Assembly (NCBI RefSeq): GCF_005818865.1
Contig: NZ_VBRY01000006.1
Span: 157,672-221,671, forward strand
Direction: 5' to 3'
From: Mariprofundus erugo
GTDB taxonomy: Bacteria > Pseudomonadota > Zetaproteobacteria > Mariprofundales > Mariprofundaceae
DNA length: 64,000 nt
This document shows, in pieces, positions 43,249 to 51,626 of the stretch (the first letter of the stretch is position 1; the number at the start of each line of letters is the position of its first letter). Made by a program: the position numbers and the translations under genes. The notes beneath the pieces were generated by a model, which saw nothing but the letters and a program-made list of their open reading frames with translations, did not search any database and was not told the origin of the DNA.

Positions 43249-44484
43249 ATGATGGATCATCTGATGGTTTATCCGGTGCTTGGCTGGCGCAATCTCTGGC
43301 AGCATCCGATGCGTACACTGCTGACCACTGCCGCGCTTGCTGTCGGCATTGCGGCGCTGACCTTTCTCTCTGCCATGGACGATGGCTGGTTGCAGCAGAT
43401 CAAAACCAATTTCGCTTTGACCGTGACAGGTCATATCCAGATTCATGCCGAAGGATTTGAGGATAGTCAGAAGCTTGCGCTGAATATGAAGGATCCGGAC
43501 CGGATCATGACAGATATCAGCAATATGGCCGCGGTGCAGGGGGTGACGCGCCGGATCCGGGTATCCGGGCTTGCCTCCAGTGCCGGAGCCAATGCCGGTG
43601 CCCTTGTTTATGGCGTAGAGCCTGTCGCTGAGCAGCAGATGAGTCGGCTTGCTACTTTCATCTCTTCAGGATCATGGTTGCCAGAGGGGGATGTGCGGGC
43701 GGCGGTGCTCGGGGATGGGCTGGCCAACAAGCTCAATATCGGTATCGGCGACAAGCTGGTGCTGATGGCTGCAGTGCCGGGAGGGGATATTGCATCGGAG
43801 GTATTCAGGGTGCGCGGCCTGGTTCATTCCGGCGTCATGGAGGTGGACGATCTGATTGTGATTGTGCCGCTGGGCATGGCCCAAAAGTGGCTGGGGATGG
43901 GGAATGCGGTCACCGATATCGTCATTCGGGCGACCTCTTTTGATGCTGTGACGCCACTGGCTGAGCGCTTGCGGGAGAGATTGCACGACCGTCATCTTGA
44001 GGTGCTGCGCTGGATTGATATCGATCCGATGGCTGAGCAGTGGGCTGATTTTGCCGATGCCTATACGTGGATTGTGCTGGCTGTTGTGATCGTCGTGGTG
44101 CTGGCTGAGGTGCTGAATACGATGCTGATGAGTATGCATGAGCGTATGCATGAATTCGGGTTGATGGGGGCGCTGGGGGTCACATCGCGGCAGATGTTCG
44201 CCATGATGGTCTGGGAGACGATGCTGCTCGTATTGATCGGCGGGGCGGCAGGATTTTTGCTGGGTGGGGGGCTCGCGCTCTGGTATGGTGAGCAGGGGAT
44301 AGATCTCTCCCGTTTTGCGATTGCTTTCTCATTTATGTACATGGACCCGGTGATTCACCCGTTGCTGCGACCTGAAAGTGTTTTTCGCATCCTGGGAGCG
44401 GCGTTGTTTGGAGCCATGATCGCCGGTTTGATTCCGGCATGGAAGGCCTCGCGTCTGGAGCCGGTGATGGCATTGAGGGAGTAG
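43249..44484 (+). CDS. FtsX/MacB-type ABC permease B (LolC/E-like)
   Basis: A 411-residue paralogue of the previous permease with the same topology. The periplasmic segment HIQIHAEGFEDSQKL and the core motif NTMLMSMHERMHEFGLMGAL show the common origin. ATG 43249 follows a GGGAG site at 43240-43244; the longer frame from 43126 lacks one. The two permeases likely form a heterodimer as LolC and LolE do. Confidence 0.85.
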   Translation: MMDHLMVYPVLGWRNLWQHPMRTLLTTAALAVGIAALTFLSAMDDGWLQQIKTNFALTVTGHIQIHAEGFEDSQKLALNMKDPDRIMTDISNMAAVQGVTRRIRVSGLASSAGANAGALVYGVEPVAEQQMSRLATFISSGSWLPEGDVRAAVLGDGLANKLNIGIGDKLVLMAAVPGGDIASEVFRVRGLVHSGVMEVDDLIVIVPLGMAQKWLGMGNAVTDIVIRATSFDAVTPLAERLRERLHDRHLEVLRWIDIDPMAEQWADFADAYTWIVLAVVIVVVLAEVLNTMLMSMHERMHEFGLMGALGVTSRQMFAMMVWETMLLVLIGGAAGFLLGGGLALWYGEQGIDLSRFAIAFSFMYMDPVIHPLLRPESVFRILGAALFGAMIAGLIPAWKASRLEPVMALRE

Positions 44485-44488
44485 TTTG

Positions 44489-45178
44489 ATGGCGGATATA
44501 CTGATTCAGGCTGCAGCCTTACATAAAAGCTATGCCAGTGGTGACGCGGTAGTGAAGGCACTCGATGGTGTGGATCTGGTTGTGGAGCGGGGTGCGTTTG
44601 TCGTACTTTCCGGTCGTTCCGGTTCGGGGAAAACCACCTTGTTGAATATGTTCGGTGCACTTGATCGTCCCGATTGTGGCACGCTTACGCTTGCCGGGCA
44701 GGATCTTCTGGCCATGTCGGCGGCTGAACGGGCTCGCTTTCGCTTGCGCCATCTGGGCTTTGTTTTTCAGGCCTATAACCTGATCAGGGTGCTTAATGCC
44801 CGCGAAAATGTTGCCTATGTATTGCAGCTGCAGGGTATGGATAAGAAGCAGCGTTTTGCCAGTGCGGACCGCTGGCTGGCGGCAGTCGGGCTGGCCGGTT
44901 TTGAACAGCGCAGGCCGGATCAGATGTCCGGTGGTCAGCAGCAGCGCGTGGCTGTGGCCAGAGCGCTGGCGGCAGCACCCGATCTGATTCTGGCCGATGA
45001 GCCGACAGCAAATCTGGACTCACATAATGGTGAATCACTGATTGCACTGATGGAGCGGCTGAATCGGGAGGAAGGGACGACATTTGTCATTGCCTCGCAT
45101 GATCCGACCGTGATTGCGGCAGCCCGTACTCTGGTGACGATGCAGGATGGACGGATTGAAGCGGTGAATCACTTGTGA
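44489..45178 (+). CDS. LolD-like ABC transporter ATP-binding protein
   Basis: A 229-residue ATPase with Walker A SGRSGSGKTTLL, a VFQAYNLIRVLNARENV segment typical of the LolD/MacB class, signature MSGGQQQRVAVARAL, Walker B LILADEPTANLD and switch His in IASHDP. It energises the adjacent pair of permeases. It follows the second permease by four bases and overlaps the barrel gene as GTGA. Confidence 0.92.
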   Translation: MADILIQAAALHKSYASGDAVVKALDGVDLVVERGAFVVLSGRSGSGKTTLLNMFGALDRPDCGTLTLAGQDLLAMSAAERARFRLRHLGFVFQAYNLIRVLNARENVAYVLQLQGMDKKQRFASADRWLAAVGLAGFEQRRPDQMSGGQQQRVAVARALAAAPDLILADEPTANLDSHNGESLIALMERLNREEGTTFVIASHDPTVIAAARTLVTMQDGRIEAVNHL

Positions 45179-46302
45179 CGGGGGGGGCATTTCTGCGGCT
45201 GTTATCCGGCCTGTGGTTATTGCTGTGTTCTAATATGGCAGCCGATGCGCTTGAGTTTTCGGGGCAATCCGCCAACCTTGTCATGGGTTCGAAAAATTCA
45301 TTGCAACAACAGGGGATTTCAGGCCTTGAGCGGGTGCGTCTGAAGGTGGCACATACTGCCGGACCATGGTCGGGGCAGCTTGCATATGATCATGAGGCTG
45401 TGTGGGGGGCGATGGTGCGCGACCCTCTTTTTCCCTTGCAGGCGGCACAGCCGCAGCCGACATTTTTTGATGCCACAGCAACGGTCAGGCAATCACGCTC
45501 CCTGTATTGGCAGCATACCCTGTATCGGGGGTGGATTCAGTTCGATAACAGGAAGGTGCGTGTCACCGCAGGCCGCCAGCGCATCGCATGGGGCTCAGGC
45601 CGTATCTGGAATCCGACCGACCGTTTTAATCCGGTTCAGCCGACAGCGCTGGAGGTGGATCAGAAGCTTGGCGTGGATGCACTGAATGCCGAGTGGAGAT
45701 ATGCGTCGGCTGGCAGTGTGCAGGTAGTGCTGGCCCCCGGTCGGCCTGCGGCGGCGGTATCCCGCAAGCTGGCATTGCGCTGGCGCGATACCCTTGCTGA
45801 TACCGATGTGGCCGTACTTGCTGCCCGCATCGGGGGGGAATCGGTGGTTGGCGCAGATCTTACCGGTAACTGGTTTGATGCCGGATGGCGCCTGGAAGGG
45901 ATGCAGGCCTGGCAGCATGGGGGGCGAAGCTACGGGCAGTGCGTGATCGGGGTTGATTATACCTGGATGAATGCGTGGCTGCCGCAGGGATTATATCTGG
46001 CAGTGGAGTATTTTTATAACGGGGCCGCAGCATGGCCTGTCACGCATGACCGTCTGCAGAGTCGCTCTGCCCATCTGCTTGGCACTATGGCCGGTTATGA
46101 TCTCACACCACTGCTGCGTCTGGATCTTTTGTTGATCAACGATCTTCAGCAGGCAAGCTGGTTTGCCTCTCCTTCACTGACCTGGTCTGTGGTGGAAAAT
46201 GTTGATCTTAAACTTTTTTCCCAGCTTCCCGGAGGGCGGGGGGCAGGTGAGTTCGGATTATTGAAGGCATTGTATGCGTTGCGTATCGACTGGTATTTCT
46301 GA
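45175..46302 (+). CDS. Outer-membrane beta-barrel protein linked to the Lol-like ABC
   Basis: A 375-residue protein with a signal peptide (LRLLSGLWLLLCSNMAADA), then alternating aromatic strands (VRVTAGRQRIAWGSGRIWNP, LYLAVEYFYNGAAAW). The C-terminal Phe (LRIDWYF) is the usual barrel end signal. Loosely it resembles DUF1302/alginate-export-type barrels; I cannot name a family with certainty. GTG 45175 overlaps the ATPase stop by four bases, so it is co-translated with the ABC transporter. Confidence 0.65.
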   Translation: MTGGAFLRLLSGLWLLLCSNMAADALEFSGQSANLVMGSKNSLQQQGISGLERVRLKVAHTAGPWSGQLAYDHEAVWGAMVRDPLFPLQAAQPQPTFFDATATVRQSRSLYWQHTLYRGWIQFDNRKVRVTAGRQRIAWGSGRIWNPTDRFNPVQPTALEVDQKLGVDALNAEWRYASAGSVQVVLAPGRPAAAVSRKLALRWRDTLADTDVAVLAARIGGESVVGADLTGNWFDAGWRLEGMQAWQHGGRSYGQCVIGVDYTWMNAWLPQGLYLAVEYFYNGAAAWPVTHDRLQSRSAHLLGTMAGYDLTPLLRLDLLLINDLQQASWFASPSLTWSVVENVDLKLFSQLPGGRGAGEFGLLKALYALRIDWYF

Positions 46303-46304
46303 GT

Positions 46305-47207
46305 TCATGGGCATGTGTTGGTCTCTATCCAGCCCTTGAGTATGGCAATGGCCGCCTGCTGATCTGCCGGCAGTACCGGTATTGATATCTCCTGCAGTTT
46401 TGCCGCATGTTGAAGGGCGAAGGCCCCGCCGATGGCAACCGGTATTTCCAGACTGCTTTTGAGTCTGGATAGCAGTGCCTCCCATGGTCCCAGGATTTCA
46501 CTATCCTCCCATATGACGGCAGCACGGATGTTGTGCCTGTGTGCGATCTCTGTCAGAGCGGAGATGCCGGGGACTCGTCCCAGCCAGCGCAGGTCCACAC
46601 CGGCTTCCCGGGCAATGCTTTCAAACAGGTGTGCGCTGAGCGGAATTTTTTCGGCCAGCATGGTGACCATAAATATAGTCGGCGCTGCGGCCGGCAGATT
46701 GACCTGATGGCTGCGCTGGTCGAGATAAATCGTGACTGATTGTTCCAGCAGCTGGCTGTGTGCCCAGCGGTCGCTGTGGTCCGACTGGTCAATGAAGTGC
46801 TGCACGGGGGTGATCAGCTCACTTGCCAGCATGGGCAGGGGATACAGTTTGCCGGCATGGCGGATCAGGTCGATGATGGTTGATTTTCTGAGATTTTGCG
46901 CGGCGTGAAGAAGCTGCTGGCGAAGCTGGGGCCAGTCAGATGTCGAGGCGGTGGTGCCCTCGGGATCTTGCAGGTGTTGGCGAACTTTGCCGACAGCAAT
47001 GCCCTGGTTGATCAGTCGAATGATCTGCCTGATCAGGGCGATATCCTCTTCAGAGTAGAGTCGATGGCCCTTTTCTGTTCGTAATGGCTTGATCAGTCCA
47101 TAACGACGTTCCCATGCACGCAAGGTTACCGGCAGTACACCGGTGGTTTGGGATACAAATCCGATAGGAAGATTTTTTTTCTGGCGGGTTATATCGATTG
47201 TCTGCAT
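46305..47207 (-). CDS. MerR-family regulator, LitR/CarH-like without cobalamin ligand
   Basis: The 300-residue protein has an N-terminal MerR HTH (about 12-80; TTGVLPVTLRAWERRYGLI is the usual CarA/LitR recognition region). The C-terminal half has the two subdomains of a B12-binding photoreceptor (LITPVQHFID, then the Rossmann-like IFMVTMLAEKIPLSAHLF). The expected E-x-H cobalamin ligand is Glu185-Lys186-Ile187, so the His is lost and B12 is probably not bound. It faces a gpx-photolyase operon and phased TGTACA sites. Light- or oxidative-stress repression is inferred. Confidence 0.82.
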   Translation of the reverse strand: MQTIDITRQKKNLPIGFVSQTTGVLPVTLRAWERRYGLIKPLRTEKGHRLYSEEDIALIRQIIRLINQGIAVGKVRQHLQDPEGTTASTSDWPQLRQQLLHAAQNLRKSTIIDLIRHAGKLYPLPMLASELITPVQHFIDQSDHSDRWAHSQLLEQSVTIYLDQRSHQVNLPAAAPTIFMVTMLAEKIPLSAHLFESIAREAGVDLRWLGRVPGISALTEIAHRHNIRAAVIWEDSEILGPWEALLSRLKSSLEIPVAIGGAFALQHAAKLQEISIPVLPADQQAAIAILKGWIETNTCP

Positions 47208-47226
47208 GGGCAAAGCTTGACATTTC

Positions 47227-47265
47227 TGTACAAGGTTGTCAAAAATGCTGTACAAAATATGTACA
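47227..47265. promoter_or_regulatory. Phased TGTACA operator between merR and gpx
   Basis: Exact TGTACA sites begin at 47227, 47249 and 47260, spaced 22 and 11 bases, one or two helical turns. A degenerate TGTCA at 47237 fills the gap. CarH/LitR operators contain repeated T-x-T-A-C-A half-sites at 11-base intervals, so this fits the neighbouring regulator. It likely overlaps the gpx promoter, but no clear -35/-10 pair was fixed. Confidence 0.65.
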
Positions 47266-47280
47266 AGAGGAGGCAGCATG

Positions 47281-47847
47281 ATGCGCCGAGTGACATGGAA
47301 GATGATGTGGTTGATGGGGTTGCTGTTTCCGACAGTGCTTGCTGCTGCTGAAGATTGCCCGCCATTGCTGGATTATTCTGTCCATACGCTGGTTGATCAC
47401 AGGCCGGTCCGTCTCTGTGATGCTTTCCGTGGCCGGGTGCTTCTGGTGGTCAACACAGCCAGTAAATGTGCTTTTACACCTCAGTATGAATCGCTTGAAA
47501 AACTCTATGCGACCTATCGCCCCGGAGGGCTGGTTGTGCTTGGTTTTCCATCGAATGACTTTGGTCAGCAGGAGCCGGGAAGTGAACAGGACATTCATCA
47601 GTTTTGCCGAATGACGTATGACGTGCAGTTCCCGATGTTTGCTAAAACCACGGTGCGTGGCAGTGATGCTGATCCACTCTACAAGGCACTGGCTGCTGCA
47701 GCAGGAGAATCTCCTGCATGGAATTTTCACAAATATCTGATTGGTCGTGACGGGAAACTGATCGGCAGTTTTGCGAGTGCGGTCGCACCCTTTGATCGCA
47801 GGCTGATACAGGCGGTTGAAAAGGCGCTGGCAGCCGGTGCGCGCTGA
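47281..47847 (+). CDS. Glutathione peroxidase, periplasmic form
   Basis: The 188-residue protein has a signal peptide (MWLMGLLFPTVLAAAE). The catalytic set is complete: Cys63 in NTASKCAFTPQY, Gln96 in FGQQEPG and Trp147 in AWNFHKY. It reduces peroxides using glutathione or thioredoxin. AGGAGG at 47268-47273 serves ATG 47281 (or ATG 47278). The export signal suggests action in the periplasm. It is first in the operon controlled by the LitR-like regulator. Confidence 0.9.
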   Translation: MRRVTWKMMWLMGLLFPTVLAAAEDCPPLLDYSVHTLVDHRPVRLCDAFRGRVLLVVNTASKCAFTPQYESLEKLYATYRPGGLVVLGFPSNDFGQQEPGSEQDIHQFCRMTYDVQFPMFAKTTVRGSDADPLYKALAAAAGESPAWNFHKYLIGRDGKLIGSFASAVAPFDRRLIQAVEKALAAGAR

Positions 47848-47907
47848 AGTGGTGGTCGTGGCTGTAGCCGGCAGAGAGTGTCTGCCCTGTGCCGCAGGGA
47901 GGGCAGC

Positions 47908-49278
47908 ATGAAAGAGCACGGGCTGGTTGTATTCAGGCGCGATCTTCGCCTGTATGATCATACGGCACTGGCGGCTGCATGTCGTATGTGCAGAAAGGTG
48001 AGTCTCTGTTTTGTGCTTGATCCCGAGCAGTTACAGCCGCATGCATGGCACAGCGGGCCGGGCTTATGCTATATGCAACAGGCACTGCTGCAGTTGCATG
48101 CAAGGCTGCGTGAATACGGTGCAGGTTTGTGGATTGTCTCTGGCAAGCCAGCCGATGCAATCGCCGGATTGAGTCGCCGGCTTGGTGTTGACAGCCTGTT
48201 TATCAATCGGGATTACACGCCTTTTTCCCGTCAGCGCGATCAGGATATCCAGGCCGCCAATGCAGCACAGAGGAGTCTCTACTGGTATGATGATGCGCTG
48301 CTGGTTCCGCCCGGGCATCTGCTTAATGGCAGCGGCGAGCCATACCAGGTTTTTGGTGCTTTTTTCAGGGCGGCAAGTCGTATCGCGGTAGCAGCGCCGG
48401 ATCATTCGCCGGTACATTCGAGGCTTGCCGGTATGGCGGAGGCGCAGTGGGTTGATGGCTATGAGCGATTAAAAGGCATAGCGGATGGGCAGCCCCTGAT
48501 TACCGGCTTGCAGGGCGATTTAACCGCTTATCGCAACTATCAGGGGGAACGGGATTTTCCGGCTCTGGATGCGACCACTCACTGGTCAGTACAGTTGAAA
48601 TTCGGCACAGTCTCGGTGCGTGAGCTCTATAGCCGTGTCTGGCATGAGCTGGGTGCCGAGCACCCGTTGATCAGGCAGTTGTACTGGCGTGATTTTTTCT
48701 ACCATATTGCATGGCACTATCCGCATGTGTTCGGTCACGCCTTTCATCGTCACTTTGATGCAATCCAGTGGCAGGATCATGAAGCACTGTTTCAGTGCTG
48801 GTGCGAGGGGAAAACCGGTTTTCCGATCGTCGATGCCGGGATGCGGGAGCTGGCTGAGAGCGGCTTTATGCATAATCGCGTGCGCATGATTGTCGCTTCA
48901 TTTCTGGTCAAGGATTTGCATATCGACTGGCGTAAGGGAGAGGCCTGGTTTGCGCGTCACCTTGTTGACTATGATCCGGCCATCAATAACGGCAACTGGC
49001 AGTGGGCAGCTTCCACCGGTTGTGATGCCCAACCGTGGTTCCGGATTTTTAATCCGTGGTTACAGCAAAAACGATTTGATGCTGATTGCCGCTATATCAG
49101 GCGCTGGCTGCCTGCCCTTTCGCAAATAGATAGTCGTACGATTCATCAGTGGGGCGAACGCGGCGATCAGCGTATACATCCGCTACCTGTTGTCGACCAC
49201 AAAACCGAGGCTGCACTTGCCAAACAGATCTACCGTCATGCCTCAACAAGGGAGAATCATCATGTCAAATACGGTTAA
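47908..49278 (+). CDS. phr: Deoxyribodipyrimidine photolyase
   Basis: The 456-residue protein has the photolyase N-terminal antenna domain (VVFRRDLRLYDHTAL) and FAD domain: RQLYWRDFFYHIAWHYP, GKTGFPIVDAGMREL, and NGNWQWAASTGCDAQPWF with the following RIFNP. These are the class I CPD photolyase motifs, including the tryptophans for electron transfer. It repairs UV-induced pyrimidine dimers with light. ATG 47908 follows AGGGAGGG. It overlaps the DUF523 gene by 17 bases. Confidence 0.94.
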   Translation: MKEHGLVVFRRDLRLYDHTALAAACRMCRKVSLCFVLDPEQLQPHAWHSGPGLCYMQQALLQLHARLREYGAGLWIVSGKPADAIAGLSRRLGVDSLFINRDYTPFSRQRDQDIQAANAAQRSLYWYDDALLVPPGHLLNGSGEPYQVFGAFFRAASRIAVAAPDHSPVHSRLAGMAEAQWVDGYERLKGIADGQPLITGLQGDLTAYRNYQGERDFPALDATTHWSVQLKFGTVSVRELYSRVWHELGAEHPLIRQLYWRDFFYHIAWHYPHVFGHAFHRHFDAIQWQDHEALFQCWCEGKTGFPIVDAGMRELAESGFMHNRVRMIVASFLVKDLHIDWRKGEAWFARHLVDYDPAINNGNWQWAASTGCDAQPWFRIFNPWLQQKRFDADCRYIRRWLPALSQIDSRTIHQWGERGDQRIHPLPVVDHKTEAALAKQIYRHASTRENHHVKYG

Positions 49279-50224
49279 ACCGCGTGTCATTGTCAGTCGT
49301 TGTCTCGGCTTTGATGCCTGTCGCTATAACGGTCAGATGCTTGAGGATCGCCATGTTGAGGCGCTGAAGCCGTTTGTTGAAATGATCACGGTGTGTCCTG
49401 AGGCGGATATGGGACTGGGGACACCGCGACAGCCGGTCAGGCTTGTTCGCCAGGATGGAGAGGTGCTGATGCTGCAGCCATCTACCGGCAGGGATGTGAC
49501 CGCCGAAATGCAGCGATATCTGGACAGGCAGATGGCGGTGGGCACGGATATTGATGGATTCCTGTTGAAGGGGCGCTCACCTTCCTGTGGGCCGTCATCG
49601 GTCAAAATCTATCATGGTGTGGATAAAAGCGCCTCATTCAGCAAAGGTGCCGGCCTCTATGCCGAGGCGGTGATGCGATGCCATCCCTATGCCGCGGTTG
49701 AAGATGAGGGGCGCTTGCGTAACTTCCATATTCGCGAGGCATTTCTGATGCGAATCTTTGCGCTCGCCCGTTTGCGTGCGCTGTTAATGCGGCCCTCGCT
49801 TGCTGATCTGGTTCGTTTTCATGCCAGCCATAAGCTGTTGCTGATGTGTTATCATCAGGAGATGATGCGTCAGTGCGGCCGCATTGCCAGTAACGGAGCG
49901 CATTTGCCGCTGCAGGCGCTGGTGCAGGAGTATGCCACCGTATTTCGTCAGGCACTTTGCCGGCAACCGGGGCAGCGCAATATTATCAATGCACTCTACC
50001 ATGGTTATGGCTGGATTTCGGAAGGGCTGACGGCGGCGGAGAGAAAATTGTTTGTTGATGCCATTGAAGAGTATCGGGATGACCGGCTGACGCTGGCAAC
50101 ACTGCAGCACCTGCTAAAATCATATGTGTTGCGCTTTGATCATGACTATCTTGGCAGTCAGTATTTTCTTGATCCCTATCCCAGAGCGTTGTTTGATCTT
50201 GCTGATTCCGGGCATGCAGCATAA
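49262..50224 (+). CDS. DUF523-DUF1722 (YbgA-like) protein
   Basis: The 320-residue protein has an N-terminal DUF523 (IVSRCLGFDACRYNG, VCPEADMGLGTPRQPV, LKGRSPSCGPS), with conserved Cys that may bind metal or substrate. The C-terminal half is DUF1722, also called YbgA (SHKLLLMCYHQEMMRQCGRI). The function is unknown. The pair is often next to photolyase genes, as here, so it may belong to a light-induced response. ATG 49262 has an AGGGAG site. Confidence 0.86.
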   Translation: MSNTVKPRVIVSRCLGFDACRYNGQMLEDRHVEALKPFVEMITVCPEADMGLGTPRQPVRLVRQDGEVLMLQPSTGRDVTAEMQRYLDRQMAVGTDIDGFLLKGRSPSCGPSSVKIYHGVDKSASFSKGAGLYAEAVMRCHPYAAVEDEGRLRNFHIREAFLMRIFALARLRALLMRPSLADLVRFHASHKLLLMCYHQEMMRQCGRIASNGAHLPLQALVQEYATVFRQALCRQPGQRNIINALYHGYGWISEGLTAAERKLFVDAIEEYRDDRLTLATLQHLLKSYVLRFDHDYLGSQYFLDPYPRALFDLADSGHAA

Positions 50225-50414
50225 GTTCAGCTCAGTGCTTGCGAGCGGGCTATAAACGTTGGCGGGGATTATATTGTTCGCCTGAACAGAAGTTTTTCGC
50301 CCCGTTCAGATCATGGTCGGTCTGGCGTGTAGGTTTGTGAATGATCCTGCCAGCAAGGCTTGCAATCCTTACAGTGAAGGTAAGGATAATGCCACCATGA
50401 TCCGGGGAGGGTGA

Positions 50415-51626
50415 GTGACTCAAACAGTTGATTTTGATGTTGTGATTGTTGGTGGTGGTGCCATTGGTGCAACGCTTGCGCTGACGCTTGCGGGCATGTC
50501 CTATCGGGTGGCGGTGGTTGAGCTGCATGCACCGTCATTTTCCTCCAGTGACCCGGAGCGGGTGATTGCGCTGAACTATGGTTCCCGTGCGCATCTCGAG
50601 CGGCTTGGATTATGGGGTGAGATAGCCGCTGCCGGTGTCGGCGATATCCGTCATATTGTGGTTGCCGAGCCGGGTAATCACGGGCGCACGGATATGGATG
50701 CGGCCGAAGTTCGTTTGCATGAGCTTGGCTATGTGGTGGAGATGGGGACACTGCTTGAACCGATGTATCGCAGTCTGGCGGCATCAACGGTTCAGCTCTA
50801 TTCGTCTGCCGAGGTCACCGGTGTTATCAATGGTGCGCAACAGGTCGAGATTCATCTGACGCAGCAGGGTGTATCGCGCCGGCTTACGGCCTCCCTTCTT
50901 GTCGGGGCCGATGGCACGGAAAGTCAGATCCGGCGGCTGGCAGGAATAGGCGTTTATGGTTGGGATTATAACCGGTTTGGCGTGGTTGCATCGGTTGCCT
51001 GTGCCCGGCCCCATGGCGATGTTGCTTATGAGTGTTTTCGACAGTCAGGGCCGCTGGCGTTTCTGCCACTGGCAGACGGCCGCTTCTCGATTGTCTGGGC
51101 GGTGACACCGGCGGAAGCTTCACAGCTGCTGGGGATGGATGATGAGGCATTCATGATTGCACTGCGTCGTGCTGCCGGTCCTGAGTTGATTGCGCAAACC
51201 GGTCCTGTGATATCCGTTTCAAGGCGGGCGATTTATCCGCTTGAGTTGACGATTGCCAGATCCTTTGTGGCCGGTCGCATTGTGCTTGCCGGTAATGCTG
51301 CCCATACCGTCCATCCGGTGGGCGGGCAGGGGATGAATCTCGGGCTGCGTGATGTCGAGGTGCTGGCAGAAATACTTGCCGGTGATCTGGCCCGCAAGGA
51401 TCCGGGGCAGGGAATTGTGTTGCAGGGTTACGCTGGCAAGCGACGCGCGGATGTATTGGCTGTTGCCGGATTTACCGAATCCATGGTGCATGCATTTGGC
51501 AGTATGGTGCCGGGAGTGAAATGGTTGCGCGGCCGGGGGCTGGATGGACTGGCGGCACTGCCCCGATTGAAGGATATATTGCTCAGGCAGGCAGCGGGTC
51601 TGGGGCAGATGAGGGGGCTCAAATGA
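50415..51626 (+). CDS. UbiH/COQ6-type FAD monooxygenase 1
   Basis: A 403-residue flavoprotein hydroxylase: FDVVIVGGGAIGATLALTLA (GxGxxG FAD site), LLVGADGTES, and NAAHTVHPVGGQGMNLGL, the UbiH/UbiF signature (usual GDAAH is GNAAH here). It likely hydroxylates the ubiquinone ring. GTG 50415 follows GGGGAGGG. It is followed by a second FAD monooxygenase with an ATGA overlap, so the two ring positions may be divided between them (inference). Confidence 0.85.
   Translation: MTQTVDFDVVIVGGGAIGATLALTLAGMSYRVAVVELHAPSFSSSDPERVIALNYGSRAHLERLGLWGEIAAAGVGDIRHIVVAEPGNHGRTDMDAAEVRLHELGYVVEMGTLLEPMYRSLAASTVQLYSSAEVTGVINGAQQVEIHLTQQGVSRRLTASLLVGADGTESQIRRLAGIGVYGWDYNRFGVVASVACARPHGDVAYECFRQSGPLAFLPLADGRFSIVWAVTPAEASQLLGMDDEAFMIALRRAAGPELIAQTGPVISVSRRAIYPLELTIARSFVAGRIVLAGNAAHTVHPVGGQGMNLGLRDVEVLAEILAGDLARKDPGQGIVLQGYAGKRRADVLAVAGFTESMVHAFGSMVPGVKWLRGRGLDGLAALPRLKDILLRQAAGLGQMRGLK

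Noticed and set aside
47217..47245. TTGACA as a -35 box for gpx
   Set aside because: No acceptable -10 box lies 16-18 bases downstream; only the TGTACA operator array is claimed.
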